Source of the DNA: an uncultured Lachnospiraceae bacterium
Lineage (GTDB): Bacteria > Bacillota > Clostridia > Lachnospirales > Lachnospiraceae
Assembly: GCA_947629525.1 (NCBI GenBank)
Contig: CANREB010000002.1
Span: forward strand, 62,001 to 126,000
Reading direction: 5' to 3'
DNA: 64,000 nucleotides
Part shown: piece by piece, positions 8,763-16,700 of the stretch
Position numbering within the stretch: the first letter of the stretch is position 1
Layout of the letters: each line of letters opens with the position of its first letter
Notes under the pieces: model-generated
What the model was told of the DNA's origin: nothing
Database searches by the model: none
The model's input: only the letters and a program-made list of their open reading frames with translations
Made by a program: the position numbers and the translations under genes

Positions 8763-9167
8763 TTATTTAACTAAAAAGGTGTTGTTCGGATTTCCCACAT
8801 AAAACCCGTCTCCGGGTCCGAGATAATACAGCGTGTTCGGCGACAGCTTTTCACCGTTGTCGCGGAAAGTGCCATATCTGGACGCAAGATCGGTCACGGC
8901 GATTTTTTCACCGTCTTTTATAACCTTGCAATGCACTGAACTTACGCCTTTTTCGTCGTTTGGATAAACTATGCTGCACTTAGAAGCATCCCTTCCGATA
9001 ATGACCTCATTTCCAATCGGAAATGTCTGTCCTTTGTACATTCCGCCCATTCCGATCAGGTATCTCTCGTCACCATTGTTCTCAGGCTCGGAATGTCTTG
9101 TGCTTTTTATGTACGCCGCGATCGCTATGAGAAAAATCACTAGTACGATCCATATATAATTTCCCAC
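8763..9167 (-). CDS. Single-pass membrane FHA protein
   Basis: A 134-residue protein: one N-terminal membrane helix (about residues 4-20), then a cytosolic FHA domain from about 38 to the end. It has IGRDASKC, SSVHC and SRYGTF. The usual N of the N-G-T turn is Tyr, exactly as in the FHA domain of the next gene (SSYGTF), so these two readers form a subclass. The protein is essentially an FHA domain tied to the membrane, which would place a phosphothreonine reader next to the kinase. It lies between the propeller gene and the PrsW-like gene, in the same direction. Confidence 0.85.
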   Translation of the reverse strand: MGNYIWIVLVIFLIAIAAYIKSTRHSEPENNGDERYLIGMGGMYKGQTFPIGNEVIIGRDASKCSIVYPNDEKGVSSVHCKVIKDGEKIAVTDLASRYGTFRDNGEKLSPNTLYYLGPGDGFYVGNPNNTFLVK

Positions 9168-9205
9168 TTCAATATCCTCCTCCCTTAAAATTATTGTTAT
9201 TTTAA

Positions 9206-10252
9206 TTAATAAACTGCAGCCACGTTTTTGATCAGGTCGCCTTCAACGTTAAAACGCCATATCAGCTTACTGCTCCCCGAATATGTCATATAATACGCAC
9301 CGTTTATAATATCGATGTAATACGGTATTCCGTTGCTTGGAAAACCGCTGTTTACCGTTTCATATACGCCATTTGACAGAGTGCTCAGATCTTTTGTCCT
9401 TATTATCTTCGCCACATCCTGATTTGCCCAGTAATCAGTTGACACTGTCATATAAAAGTAATTGCCGATTGGCATGATATACGCCATTCCCGAAATATCA
9501 AAAGGCACAGGATATCTGTATAGAACCTGCATAGTGTCTTTATCCGCAACAGTGACATACGAATTTGTTCCGGATGGGAACAGCACAAGATCTCCCGCTA
9601 TCGTGAATGAGCGGACATAATAGTTTGCAAGCTCTTTTATATGGCGCATCTCCTGAATACAGACTATCCCCGTAGCACTGTCTTTCTTAAGAATATACAT
9701 ATCACCTGTCATTGAACTCCACACAAAAAAGCTGTCTGTTTCCTCGTCGTACTTAATGTAGTGCGGTCTTTTCCCTATGCCGTCAAGACGCTGCGTATTG
9801 CAGAGTATCCCGCCCTTCTGTTCAAAAACCAGTACTCTGTTGTTTTCAGTGTCAGCGACTAAATATGCTTGTCCGTCACTGGCGATGCCATGCGGCTGAT
9901 TTACATTTTTTGTCATAACTCTCCAGTTTCTCAGCGGCTTGCCAATAGAGTCGGAATACAATACCTGATTATTATAACAGTCCACAATAAAATAATAACC
10001 GCCCTGTTTCGTTATCTGCGTAGGTACATTCAGACTGCTGCACTGATTATACGGATTACCATATGACGAACTTCCCACCGATAGCTGCACCGCCGGATAC
10101 ATTCCCATATCAAACACCGTGCTTGTCTCGTAATCTCCCTTTACACTTATATTTACCTGCGGAAGCTCTGCCGCCGACACTTTAAGAGCGCAGCATATAA
10201 CAGACAGGCATCCGAATATTGCTATAAATTTTCTAAAAATACTGTTTTTCAT
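9206..10252 (-). CDS. Secreted NHL/YncE-like beta-propeller protein
   Basis: A 348-residue protein with a signal peptide (about residues 1-28, ending SAAELP). The rest reads as repeated beta-propeller blades: YFIVDCYNNQVLYSD, AYLVADTENNRVLVF, SFFVWSSMTGDMYIL and YVTVADKDTMQVLYR all follow the blade pattern with D-x-x-N-N-x-V. No catalytic site is evident; such propellers usually bind proteins, glycans or nucleic acids. Its ATG overlaps the stop codon of the phosphoesterase upstream (ATGA), so the two should be made together. A secreted sensor-like protein inside a kinase operon suggests a ligand or partner for one of the extracytoplasmic domains. Confidence 0.75.
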   Translation of the reverse strand: MKNSIFRKFIAIFGCLSVICCALKVSAAELPQVNISVKGDYETSTVFDMGMYPAVQLSVGSSSYGNPYNQCSSLNVPTQITKQGGYYFIVDCYNNQVLYSDSIGKPLRNWRVMTKNVNQPHGIASDGQAYLVADTENNRVLVFEQKGGILCNTQRLDGIGKRPHYIKYDEETDSFFVWSSMTGDMYILKKDSATGIVCIQEMRHIKELANYYVRSFTIAGDLVLFPSGTNSYVTVADKDTMQVLYRYPVPFDISGMAYIMPIGNYFYMTVSTDYWANQDVAKIIRTKDLSTLSNGVYETVNSGFPSNGIPYYIDIINGAYYMTYSGSSKLIWRFNVEGDLIKNVAAVY

Positions 10253-11346
10253 TGTTCTTTCCTCTCAGGTACAACATTAATTATTCCTATACAGCCCTGA
10301 TATGCCGGCGAAAAAATATGCTGCGGCACATATTCCGTGAGCATTCCGTCCCATTGCGCATGCAGATGCCCTGCCAGCACCTGACAGACAGGCGTATCAT
10401 CCGCATAAATCATATCAAGATACCTTTTTGTAACATCATCAGGCACATAGTCGCCATCCGTCGCGTCATAATCCCAGTAATACACTTTATTGCGCACTTC
10501 CATTGAAAGTTCTTCCAAAGATTTGTCGATCTTCGAAGCATACGGTACATGCGTCACTGCGATGACAGGTTTGCCCGAATTGTATTGTCCGTTTATAATG
10601 TCATACTGTCCCTGCGGCATATTCAATGTCGAACCGTTGACACCTACAACCATAAACTCGCCAAAGTCAAGATATTTCCTGTCAAGATCGTCCCCGTCTA
10701 TCTCTTTATGCACCTCATGCGCGTCCGGCTCTGTAAAGCTGTCGCCGCCATACCAATATCCATAATCATGGTCAGCTCTTATATACATTATCGGTACTGA
10801 CTCATTCAGCTTGTTAAACTCTTCCCTGAACGCTTTAAGATTTGACTCGCTGCAATAATCCATCATATCGCCGCCGAATATTATCCCGTCAAAATCACCG
10901 TAATTTAAGAATTTAACTACCTCCTGCCATAACGCGGCACTGCGCACGCCATCGTCGGTAACAAAAACTGAATCCCGAAGGGCAATATCATCAAGAAATT
11001 CTTCCTTGACATCCCACGACGCCTCAAAATCAGTTATCATATGCAGGTCGCTTACCCATGCAAGCTTATAGGCGCGGCTTAGACCATCAATTTCCACAGT
11101 GACTTCTTCTTCTTGGAAATCGTAGTCAGGTTCCGGATATATTACTGCCTGCGTTTCCTGCTCTGTCTCTGTGGTTGTCTCTTCCTCAGTTTCGACAGCT
11201 TGGGTCGTTTCCGTAATATCACTTTCTATCTCTGACCAGTCGATTACTGCCGGCTTTTCGGAACCTGACTTTTTCAGCATGATAAGGATAAGGACAATCA
11301 TGATCAGCAGAGAAACACACAATAATATCTTCATTATTTTTTTCAT
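10249..11346 (-). CDS. Membrane-tethered calcineurin-like metallophosphoesterase
   Basis: A 365-residue protein with an N-terminal membrane anchor (about residues 4-24), a Glu/Thr-rich spacer (about 40-80) and a phosphoesterase domain that would lie outside the cell. Metal-binding motifs are SDLHM (D100, H102), FGGDMMDY (D160), RADHDYG (191-196), AVTHVPY and AGHLHAQW. The third motif is normally G-N-H-D/E; here the metal-binding Asn is Asp. The substrate cannot be read from the sequence. It is translationally coupled to the propeller gene and follows the kinase gene, so it is probably part of the same envelope system. Confidence 0.85.
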   Translation of the reverse strand: MKKIMKILLCVSLLIMIVLILIMLKKSGSEKPAVIDWSEIESDITETTQAVETEEETTTETEQETQAVIYPEPDYDFQEEEVTVEIDGLSRAYKLAWVSDLHMITDFEASWDVKEEFLDDIALRDSVFVTDDGVRSAALWQEVVKFLNYGDFDGIIFGGDMMDYCSESNLKAFREEFNKLNESVPIMYIRADHDYGYWYGGDSFTEPDAHEVHKEIDGDDLDRKYLDFGEFMVVGVNGSTLNMPQGQYDIINGQYNSGKPVIAVTHVPYASKIDKSLEELSMEVRNKVYYWDYDATDGDYVPDDVTKRYLDMIYADDTPVCQVLAGHLHAQWDGMLTEYVPQHIFSPAYQGCIGIINVVPERKEQ

Positions 11347-11388
11347 AAATTAAGTTACTTCCCTGAAATCATATTTTATGTTATTTAA

Positions 11389-13527
11389 TCAAGGTCTTGA
11401 AAAATTGCTTTTCATATATTCACGAACTGCTTTTCTTATCGATGAATAATCCCCATAATAATCATTATCCACATTGTAAATATATATGAAATTTATCATA
11501 TCCGCATTCCCCATATAAGACATGTCAACTCTGAGAATAGCGCATATCTGCTCATACCAGCCGTAAGCCGCGGCATCGCCGTATGAGGCAAGATAATATA
11601 CCATAACGGGATTGTAATCTGTTTTTTCCAACTCGTCATAAATCTTGACCACTGCCTGCGCCGCGCTCAAACTCTCGATCTGACTTTGAAGATTAAGCGT
11701 ATATGCCGCTATATACCTGAGTCTTAAAGGGTCTTCCACATCATCTTCATCAAAGAGTCCTGTCTGATCGGCTCCTTCAAGAAGATTCCACAATGCGCTT
11801 CTTGAAACGACTCCGTTCTGATCCATCAAATCTATTGCCGTCTCGTCAAAATTAACTATCAGGCGCTGCTTATAACTCTGCGCGATCTCATTTTTCTTGT
11901 CACTTATCCTGCTGCTATCGATTGACATTGATTTTTCCTGCAGTCTGCCGGAAATCTCCATAGCGTCGTCAAGCTCCATACTCATCTGACTGTATAATGC
12001 CGGGGAAACGTCTTCCATCGCTTCAAGAAATTCTACATGTTCAATCGCCTTATCAACATATACAGGATATACCGCAGCAACTTTATCGGATATCATATCT
12101 GCGATATCATATTCATCCGCCAATTCACAATATTCTTCCAAAACGTTTTTCAGATTTTCATAACTGTTGTCCTGCAAAGCCTGTGTATTTATTTCCTCTA
12201 TTCTCTGCAAGATCGCACCGTCGGCTTCCTGAACCTCCTGAACTTCCGAAACGTTCTGCTCCTGTGCATCATCCTGAGCCGCAACGGTTTCTCCGCCGAT
12301 CATCGATACTGCTGCCGCGTCCTGCGCACTATAATTGTCTTTTCCTTTTGGAATCAATATGGCTATCACAACTATTACGGCAACCGCTGCGGCACATAAT
12401 ATTCCCATATTCTTTTTGCGGCTTAACGCCCCCTGTGCCTCCTGACTGCCTGTATGGGATTGTGTCTGCGTCCTTTCCAAAGTACCCGTGTTCTCCACGT
12501 TTTCTATATTTTCCCTGAAAGCAGTATGATGTTCCGTGTGCGTATTTTCCGCGGCTGACGTCACTCCGTACAAAGCGCTGTACAGTTCGTTCATACTCTG
12601 TATTCTGTTTTCCGCGACTACAGCCATACCTTTTTTTAACGCCGCCTCCTGCTCCCTTGAAATAGCTATGCCCATCTCGCTTGGCATCTGTAATTCGTCA
12701 TTTCTCAGGCGCTCCATTGACTCTATCGGCGTTACTCCTGTAATACACTTGTATATTGTGGCGCATAGCGCATACACATCCGACCATGGTCCCTGATTGC
12801 CGCGTGTACGGTACTGTTCCTCAGGCGCATACCCCGGTTTTAAAAGTACAGACTTACTCTTCTCATTATCTTCGCCAAAGCTTCTTGCCGCACCGAAGTC
12901 CAATACTTTCATATTGCCGTCCTTTAAAAGCATAATATTATCGGGGCTTATATCCCTGTGTATAAGTCCTTGGGCGTGAACTTCGCTCAACGCGGTAATG
13001 ATTGGTTTCATAGCCGGTATAAGCTCGTCGGAAGGTATCTTTCCGCCGCGCGACTTTAAATATTCTTTCAATGTCTGCCCTTCAAGATACTCCTGAACGA
13101 TATATACCGTGTTGTTTTCCTGAAAAAAGTCTTTTACTCCAACGACACCCGGAAGATGGGCACACCTTGCCAAAGCCTTAGCCTCTGCCAGAAAATTATT
13201 GCGCCATTTATTGACAATATCCGCGTTTTGGTTTGAATATGACGTCACCATCGTTGTTGTCGCGGATTCCCTCGTGACAAATCCATTCGGGTAAAACTCT
13301 TTGATGGCAACGCGTATCTCCAGGTTGATGTCCATTCCTATATAAGTAATTCCAAATCCGCCCTCTCCTAATACATCGCCTATCAGATATTTACCCTGAA
13401 GAATGGAAAAAGGTCTGAGCTGATGCTGCAGCTCCGCGATCTGCTGTATATTTTTCCCGCAATGCGGACATATTTGGGAATTATTACCCTCCCGCATACA
13501 GTGCGGGCATAAATTATTTATATCCAT
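11389..13527 (-). CDS. Transmembrane Ser/Thr protein kinase with N-terminal zinc ribbon
   Basis: A 712-residue kinase. Residues 7-23 hold C-P-H-C and C-P-H-C pairs forming a zinc ribbon. The kinase domain (about 47-320) is complete: glycine loop LGEGGFG at 53-59, VAIK with K76, catalytic HRDISPDN with D192, DFG at 210-212, and APEEQY in the activation segment. A Thr/Glu/His-rich linker leads to one membrane helix (about 375-393). The extracytoplasmic domain of some 315 residues has no PASTA repeats and matches nothing I recognise. The start is the ATG at 13525-13527 with GGAGG; an in-frame ATG 18 bases upstream lacks a ribosome site. It is the first gene of the operon and the likely writer for its four FHA readers and two PP2C erasers. 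Confidence 0.93.
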   Translation of the reverse strand: MDINNLCPHCMREGNNSQICPHCGKNIQQIAELQHQLRPFSILQGKYLIGDVLGEGGFGITYIGMDINLEIRVAIKEFYPNGFVTRESATTTMVTSYSNQNADIVNKWRNNFLAEAKALARCAHLPGVVGVKDFFQENNTVYIVQEYLEGQTLKEYLKSRGGKIPSDELIPAMKPIITALSEVHAQGLIHRDISPDNIMLLKDGNMKVLDFGAARSFGEDNEKSKSVLLKPGYAPEEQYRTRGNQGPWSDVYALCATIYKCITGVTPIESMERLRNDELQMPSEMGIAISREQEAALKKGMAVVAENRIQSMNELYSALYGVTSAAENTHTEHHTAFRENIENVENTGTLERTQTQSHTGSQEAQGALSRKKNMGILCAAAVAVIVVIAILIPKGKDNYSAQDAAAVSMIGGETVAAQDDAQEQNVSEVQEVQEADGAILQRIEEINTQALQDNSYENLKNVLEEYCELADEYDIADMISDKVAAVYPVYVDKAIEHVEFLEAMEDVSPALYSQMSMELDDAMEISGRLQEKSMSIDSSRISDKKNEIAQSYKQRLIVNFDETAIDLMDQNGVVSRSALWNLLEGADQTGLFDEDDVEDPLRLRYIAAYTLNLQSQIESLSAAQAVVKIYDELEKTDYNPVMVYYLASYGDAAAYGWYEQICAILRVDMSYMGNADMINFIYIYNVDNDYYGDYSSIRKAVREYMKSNFSRP

Positions 13528-13573
13528 ATTTTCCTCCGACTGCATATATTAATTACACATTTTGCATCTCCAA

Positions 13574-13602
13574 ATTTTACCGAAAATGACAACTTTTGTT
13601 AA
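13574..13602 (-). promoter_or_regulatory. Putative promoter of the kinase/FHA operon
   Basis: Minus-strand TTAACA (13597-13602), a 17-bp spacer and TAAAAT (13574-13579), about 47 bp before the kinase start. It is divergent from the AP2-gene promoter at 13671. Confidence 0.5.
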
Positions 13603-13670
13603 ATTTAATTAATATAACAAAAAAATTTTACTACAAACCACCCAAAAAAACAAGATGCTTTTTTGTACTG

Positions 13671-13699
13671 TTGACACCCAAAACTCCCGATGTTATCCT
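13671..13699 (+). promoter_or_regulatory. Putative promoter of the AP2-domain gene
   Basis: A consensus TTGACA (13671-13676), a 17-bp spacer and TATCCT (13694-13699) with an extended TG at 13691-13692. The predicted RNA would start about 25 bases before the TTG start codon. Confidence 0.6.
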
Positions 13700-13730
13700 A
13701 TATTAAGATATATTAAAAACGGGTGATAAT

Positions 13731-14528
13731 TTGAAAGGTGTATACAAAGCGCAAAAAAAAGACGGCAGTATATACTGCCGCGCCTCTTTTACATACAAAA
13801 ACAAACATATCAGCTTGGGAAGTTTTGATACGGAATTAGAAGCCGGCTATGCTTACGCCGAGGCGGGAAGACTTGTCGGCGACACCGGTATAACGATAGA
13901 TGATTACACGGAAAACTCCGCTCTTGCGTTTGAAAAATGGGTCATAATCATCAATTTCCGCGATAACGGACTGTATTTCCCCACTCCTATCTATGCGCGC
14001 CCGAAATTTTTTTATTACTATTTATCGCCCGCGTATGTCCTTAAATTTGACATAGACGATCTGTTTTACTTTTCTTCGCACAAGATAATGAAAAGGCAGG
14101 GGCATCTTTTTGTTGCGGATTATGGTATGCAGGTGAGCATTTTAAGCAGATATGATATCAAGAGCTTTGCTGTGGCAGGGCGTGATTATGTGTTCTTAAA
14201 CGGCGACGACACGGATTTCCGCCGTCAGAATTTAAAGATAATAAACAGATATCAGGGCGTATACGCGACTACTTCAAAAGGACGCACAAAGTATAAGGCA
14301 AAGATCAATGTCCCGGGGTATTATGTGATTGGAACATACCACAGCGAAACGGAAGCGGCGATCGCCTACAACAAGGCAATCGACATCCTTAAGGGAAACG
14401 GTGTAAACAGGAATTACACCCCGAATTATGTGGACGGTCTTTCCCCGTCGGCATACGCCGATATATATTCTAAATTAAAAATCTCTGACAAAATAATAAA
14501 TTATAACAAAAACAGGGACGGCATTTAG
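13731..14528 (+). CDS. Two AP2-like domains flanking a degenerate HNH core
   Basis: A 265-residue protein with a TTG start; GGGTGA lies about six bases upstream and no ATG fits. Residues 2-45 form an AP2-like DNA-binding unit (GVYKAQKKDGSIYCRASF, LGSFDTELEAGYAYAEA), and residues 181-225 form a second one (GVYATTSKGRTKYKAKI, GTYHSETEAAIAYNKA). Between them, GDDTDFRRQNLKII matches the last part of an HNH nuclease core (normally HH-x-D-G...N-x-R-x-x-N-L), but both histidines are gone. The overall plan resembles phage or intron HNH-AP2 homing endonucleases. Here it is a lone chromosomal gene with its own promoter, so a domesticated DNA-binding role is likelier than cutting (inference). Confidence 0.75.
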   Translation: MKGVYKAQKKDGSIYCRASFTYKNKHISLGSFDTELEAGYAYAEAGRLVGDTGITIDDYTENSALAFEKWVIIINFRDNGLYFPTPIYARPKFFYYYLSPAYVLKFDIDDLFYFSSHKIMKRQGHLFVADYGMQVSILSRYDIKSFAVAGRDYVFLNGDDTDFRRQNLKIINRYQGVYATTSKGRTKYKAKINVPGYYVIGTYHSETEAAIAYNKAIDILKGNGVNRNYTPNYVDGLSPSAYADIYSKLKISDKIINYNKNRDGI

Positions 14529-14536
14529 CAGTTTTT

Positions 14537-15862
14537 TCATTTTTTGCTGTAATCGACAAAGCTGATGCTAAGCGCGGCTTCGCCGTCTATACCGCTGACG
14601 CTTCCGTCCGTATCATACTGCCACATGTCAAACTCATACGGATATTTCGGTTCATCGCCGTCTTCCGCATACCATATGTCATAACCGTCAAGCTCTTCAA
14701 GATCGACCATAGTAAGAAGCCATTCAAGATCTCCGTAAAGCATAGGCGTATATCCCGCATCGGATATTTCATCCATGAATGCGATGGCGATACGCGTCCT
14801 GTCCTTTACGTCAAGCGATTCGATACGCGCCATATCGTCTTCGACATTTTCCATGACAAAGACTATCGGATAGTTTACATCGTAATCCTCTATCGCTTCC
14901 AAGAGCACTTCCGCTTCTTCCCTTGCCTCTGCCCTTGTGACTGCCTGTGAGCAGAAATACACGCCTGTATTAAGCTTTGCTTTCTGTGCGCCTTCAAGGT
15001 TGTCCTCAAGGTTTTCATCCATAACGATATTTCCGCTGCTGTAGCCTCTTGCGCCTACCTTTATCATACAGAAATCGCATTTTGCTTTTTTAAGCTTTGC
15101 AAAATCCACATCACCCTGTTCGGCAGATATATCGACTCCAAACCACGATGCGGTCTTGCCGTTTTCGATGTATCTCATTATCGGATTGTCATATTTGAGG
15201 TTATCATAATTATAATTATTCCTGTCAAGATCATCATCTATATCGACCCATTCTTTCGTACCGTCGGAATGAGTGACACGGATGCTTGTCATTTCCTCTT
15301 CATCCTCGTCCTCTTCATCTTTATCCGTGGACTTATCATTTGATTTATCAGTATTTTTTTCATTTGCCTTATCGGACTCGCTCATATCCTCTCTTTCAGC
15401 CATATCATAAACGGACGTCTTGCCTGACACAAGTTCGTCTGCCGTTGTTGTCGTCTCTTTCTCGCTGCTTTTTTCCGACGAACCTCCGACTGTCTCGCCC
15501 GTAGTCTGATTGGTGACAGTGCCGTTGCCGCTGTTTGAATTTGAAGAGCTCTGTCTGCCCGTATCGGGAAGAGTCCATATATCAAGTTGATCCGAAGTCA
15601 GTTTGCTGCTTGATATAACGTTGTCCGAAGCAGCCGTGCCCGAAGATTTGCTTTCTTCAAGCATGCGCTCCTCCCTCTGCGCCACAGCCTGTCTGTATCC
15701 GCTTCCGTCAGAGCTTTTCTTTGAGCCGTTTGCCCAAAACACAAGTGCCGTAACGGCAAAAATAACAGTTGACATTATAAGCGCCATATATATAAGCGTC
15801 ATATTAGAGCCCGAACCGCGCTCATCGTTGTCATCGTAATCGTCATCGTCATAAAATTTCAT
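14537..15862 (-). CDS. GH25-like membrane protein with altered active site
   Basis: A 441-residue protein from the ATG at 15860-15862, which has GGAGG seven bases upstream. The N-terminus is acidic (KFYDDDDYDDNDE), then a membrane helix (about residues 19-42), a long Ser/Asp/Lys/Glu-rich linker to about 195, and a GH25 lysozyme-like domain to the end. Family landmarks are FGVDISAEQGDVDF, CMIKVGARGY, GVYFCSQAVTRAEA and FDMWQYDTDGSVSGI. GH25 muramidases normally carry an L-D-I-E catalytic strand; here it reads F-V-M-E. The later V-D-L-N is A-A-L-S. Only the first Asp and the Glu survive. It lies 19 bp behind rnfB on the same strand, so it may be read through from the rnf operon. Confidence 0.8.
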   Translation of the reverse strand: MKFYDDDDYDDNDERGSGSNMTLIYMALIMSTVIFAVTALVFWANGSKKSSDGSGYRQAVAQREERMLEESKSSGTAASDNVISSSKLTSDQLDIWTLPDTGRQSSSNSNSGNGTVTNQTTGETVGGSSEKSSEKETTTTADELVSGKTSVYDMAEREDMSESDKANEKNTDKSNDKSTDKDEEDEDEEEMTSIRVTHSDGTKEWVDIDDDLDRNNYNYDNLKYDNPIMRYIENGKTASWFGVDISAEQGDVDFAKLKKAKCDFCMIKVGARGYSSGNIVMDENLEDNLEGAQKAKLNTGVYFCSQAVTRAEAREEAEVLLEAIEDYDVNYPIVFVMENVEDDMARIESLDVKDRTRIAIAFMDEISDAGYTPMLYGDLEWLLTMVDLEELDGYDIWYAEDGDEPKYPYEFDMWQYDTDGSVSGIDGEAALSISFVDYSKK

Positions 15863-15881
15863 AATAAATCCTCCCTGCCGC

Positions 15882-16682
15882 CTATGACAGTTCAAGTATT
15901 GCCTTTTTAGGGCATTTCTCCTTACATGCCCTGCATCCTGTACATTTGCTTTGGTCTATATGTGCCAGAAAATTTTCTACCGTGACAGCTCCCTGTGGGC
16001 ATGCCTTTACGCACAATCCGCATCCGATGCAGGAACTTTGGCATGCTTTCATCGCCACAGGTCCTTTATCTTTTGAACTGCATGCAACTGCCGTTTTTGC
16101 CGGATACGGTATAAGTTCTATAAGCCCTTTCGGACATGCAGCTATACATTTACCGCATGCCTTGCATTTTTCCCTGTCAACGACAGCTATGCCGTTTTTT
16201 ATATGTATTGCCCCAAAGGGACACGCCTTTACACAGTTTCCGTAACCTACACAGCCGTAGTTGCACGACTTGGCGCCGCCGTCCGGAACATACTGCATCA
16301 TACTGCAGTCCTGTACACCCGAATATTCATAGTTGCGTGTCGTCTTTTCACAGTCGCCCGCGCACTTTACAAAAGCGACATTTCTCACGGCTTCCCCTGC
16401 CTCGACTCCCATGATGGCGGCAATTTTATTCCCGACTGCCTCGCCTCCGACGGGGCATGCATTGACAGGCGCTTCGCCTTTTGCTATCGCAGCCGCAAGC
16501 CCCGAACATCCCGCAAATCCGCATCCGCCGCAATTATTGCCGGGAAGTGCTTCAAGAACCGCCGCTTCTCTTTCATCAACTTCAACCTTAAACACTATGC
16601 TCGCTATCCCTAAAAAAATACCTAAAAGCAAGCCTACTATGCCGACTACTGCCACAGCAGTAATAATTGCTGAAATGTTCAT
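15882..16682 (-). CDS. rnfB: Rnf complex subunit B (ferredoxin-type iron-sulfur protein)
   Basis: A 266-residue subunit of the membrane ferredoxin:NAD+ oxidoreductase. An N-terminal membrane helix (residues 5-30) is followed by the C-GGC-G-F-x-G-C cluster motif of RnfB (NNCGGCGFAGCSG near residue 50). Several [4Fe-4S] ferredoxin motifs follow (CVKACPFGAIH, CGKCIAACPKGLIE, CGLCVKACPQGAVT, CRACKEKCPKKAI). The subunit takes electrons from reduced ferredoxin. I chose the ATG at 16680-16682 because it follows GGGGGT; a TTG four codons upstream is possible. Last rnf gene in transcription order, 18 bp after rnfA. Confidence 0.96.
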   Translation of the reverse strand: MNISAIITAVAVVGIVGLLLGIFLGIASIVFKVEVDEREAAVLEALPGNNCGGCGFAGCSGLAAAIAKGEAPVNACPVGGEAVGNKIAAIMGVEAGEAVRNVAFVKCAGDCEKTTRNYEYSGVQDCSMMQYVPDGGAKSCNYGCVGYGNCVKACPFGAIHIKNGIAVVDREKCKACGKCIAACPKGLIELIPYPAKTAVACSSKDKGPVAMKACQSSCIGCGLCVKACPQGAVTVENFLAHIDQSKCTGCRACKEKCPKKAILELS

Positions 16683-16700
16683 AAATACCCCCAAAAAACA

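Noticed and set aside
2909-13545. Type VI or type VII secretion locus
   Set aside because: Kinase, PP2C and FHA genes resemble the regulatory part of such loci, but no EssC/FtsK-type ATPase, WXG100 protein, sheath, VgrG, TssM or ClpV is in the window.
13731-14528. Active HNH homing endonuclease in an intron or phage
   Set aside because: The catalytic His residues are missing and no intron, phage or interrupted gene surrounds it.
14505-14560. Shared terminator between the AP2 gene and the GH25-like gene
   Set aside because: Only a four-pair AGCA/TGCT stem around T-runs is visible, too weak to call.
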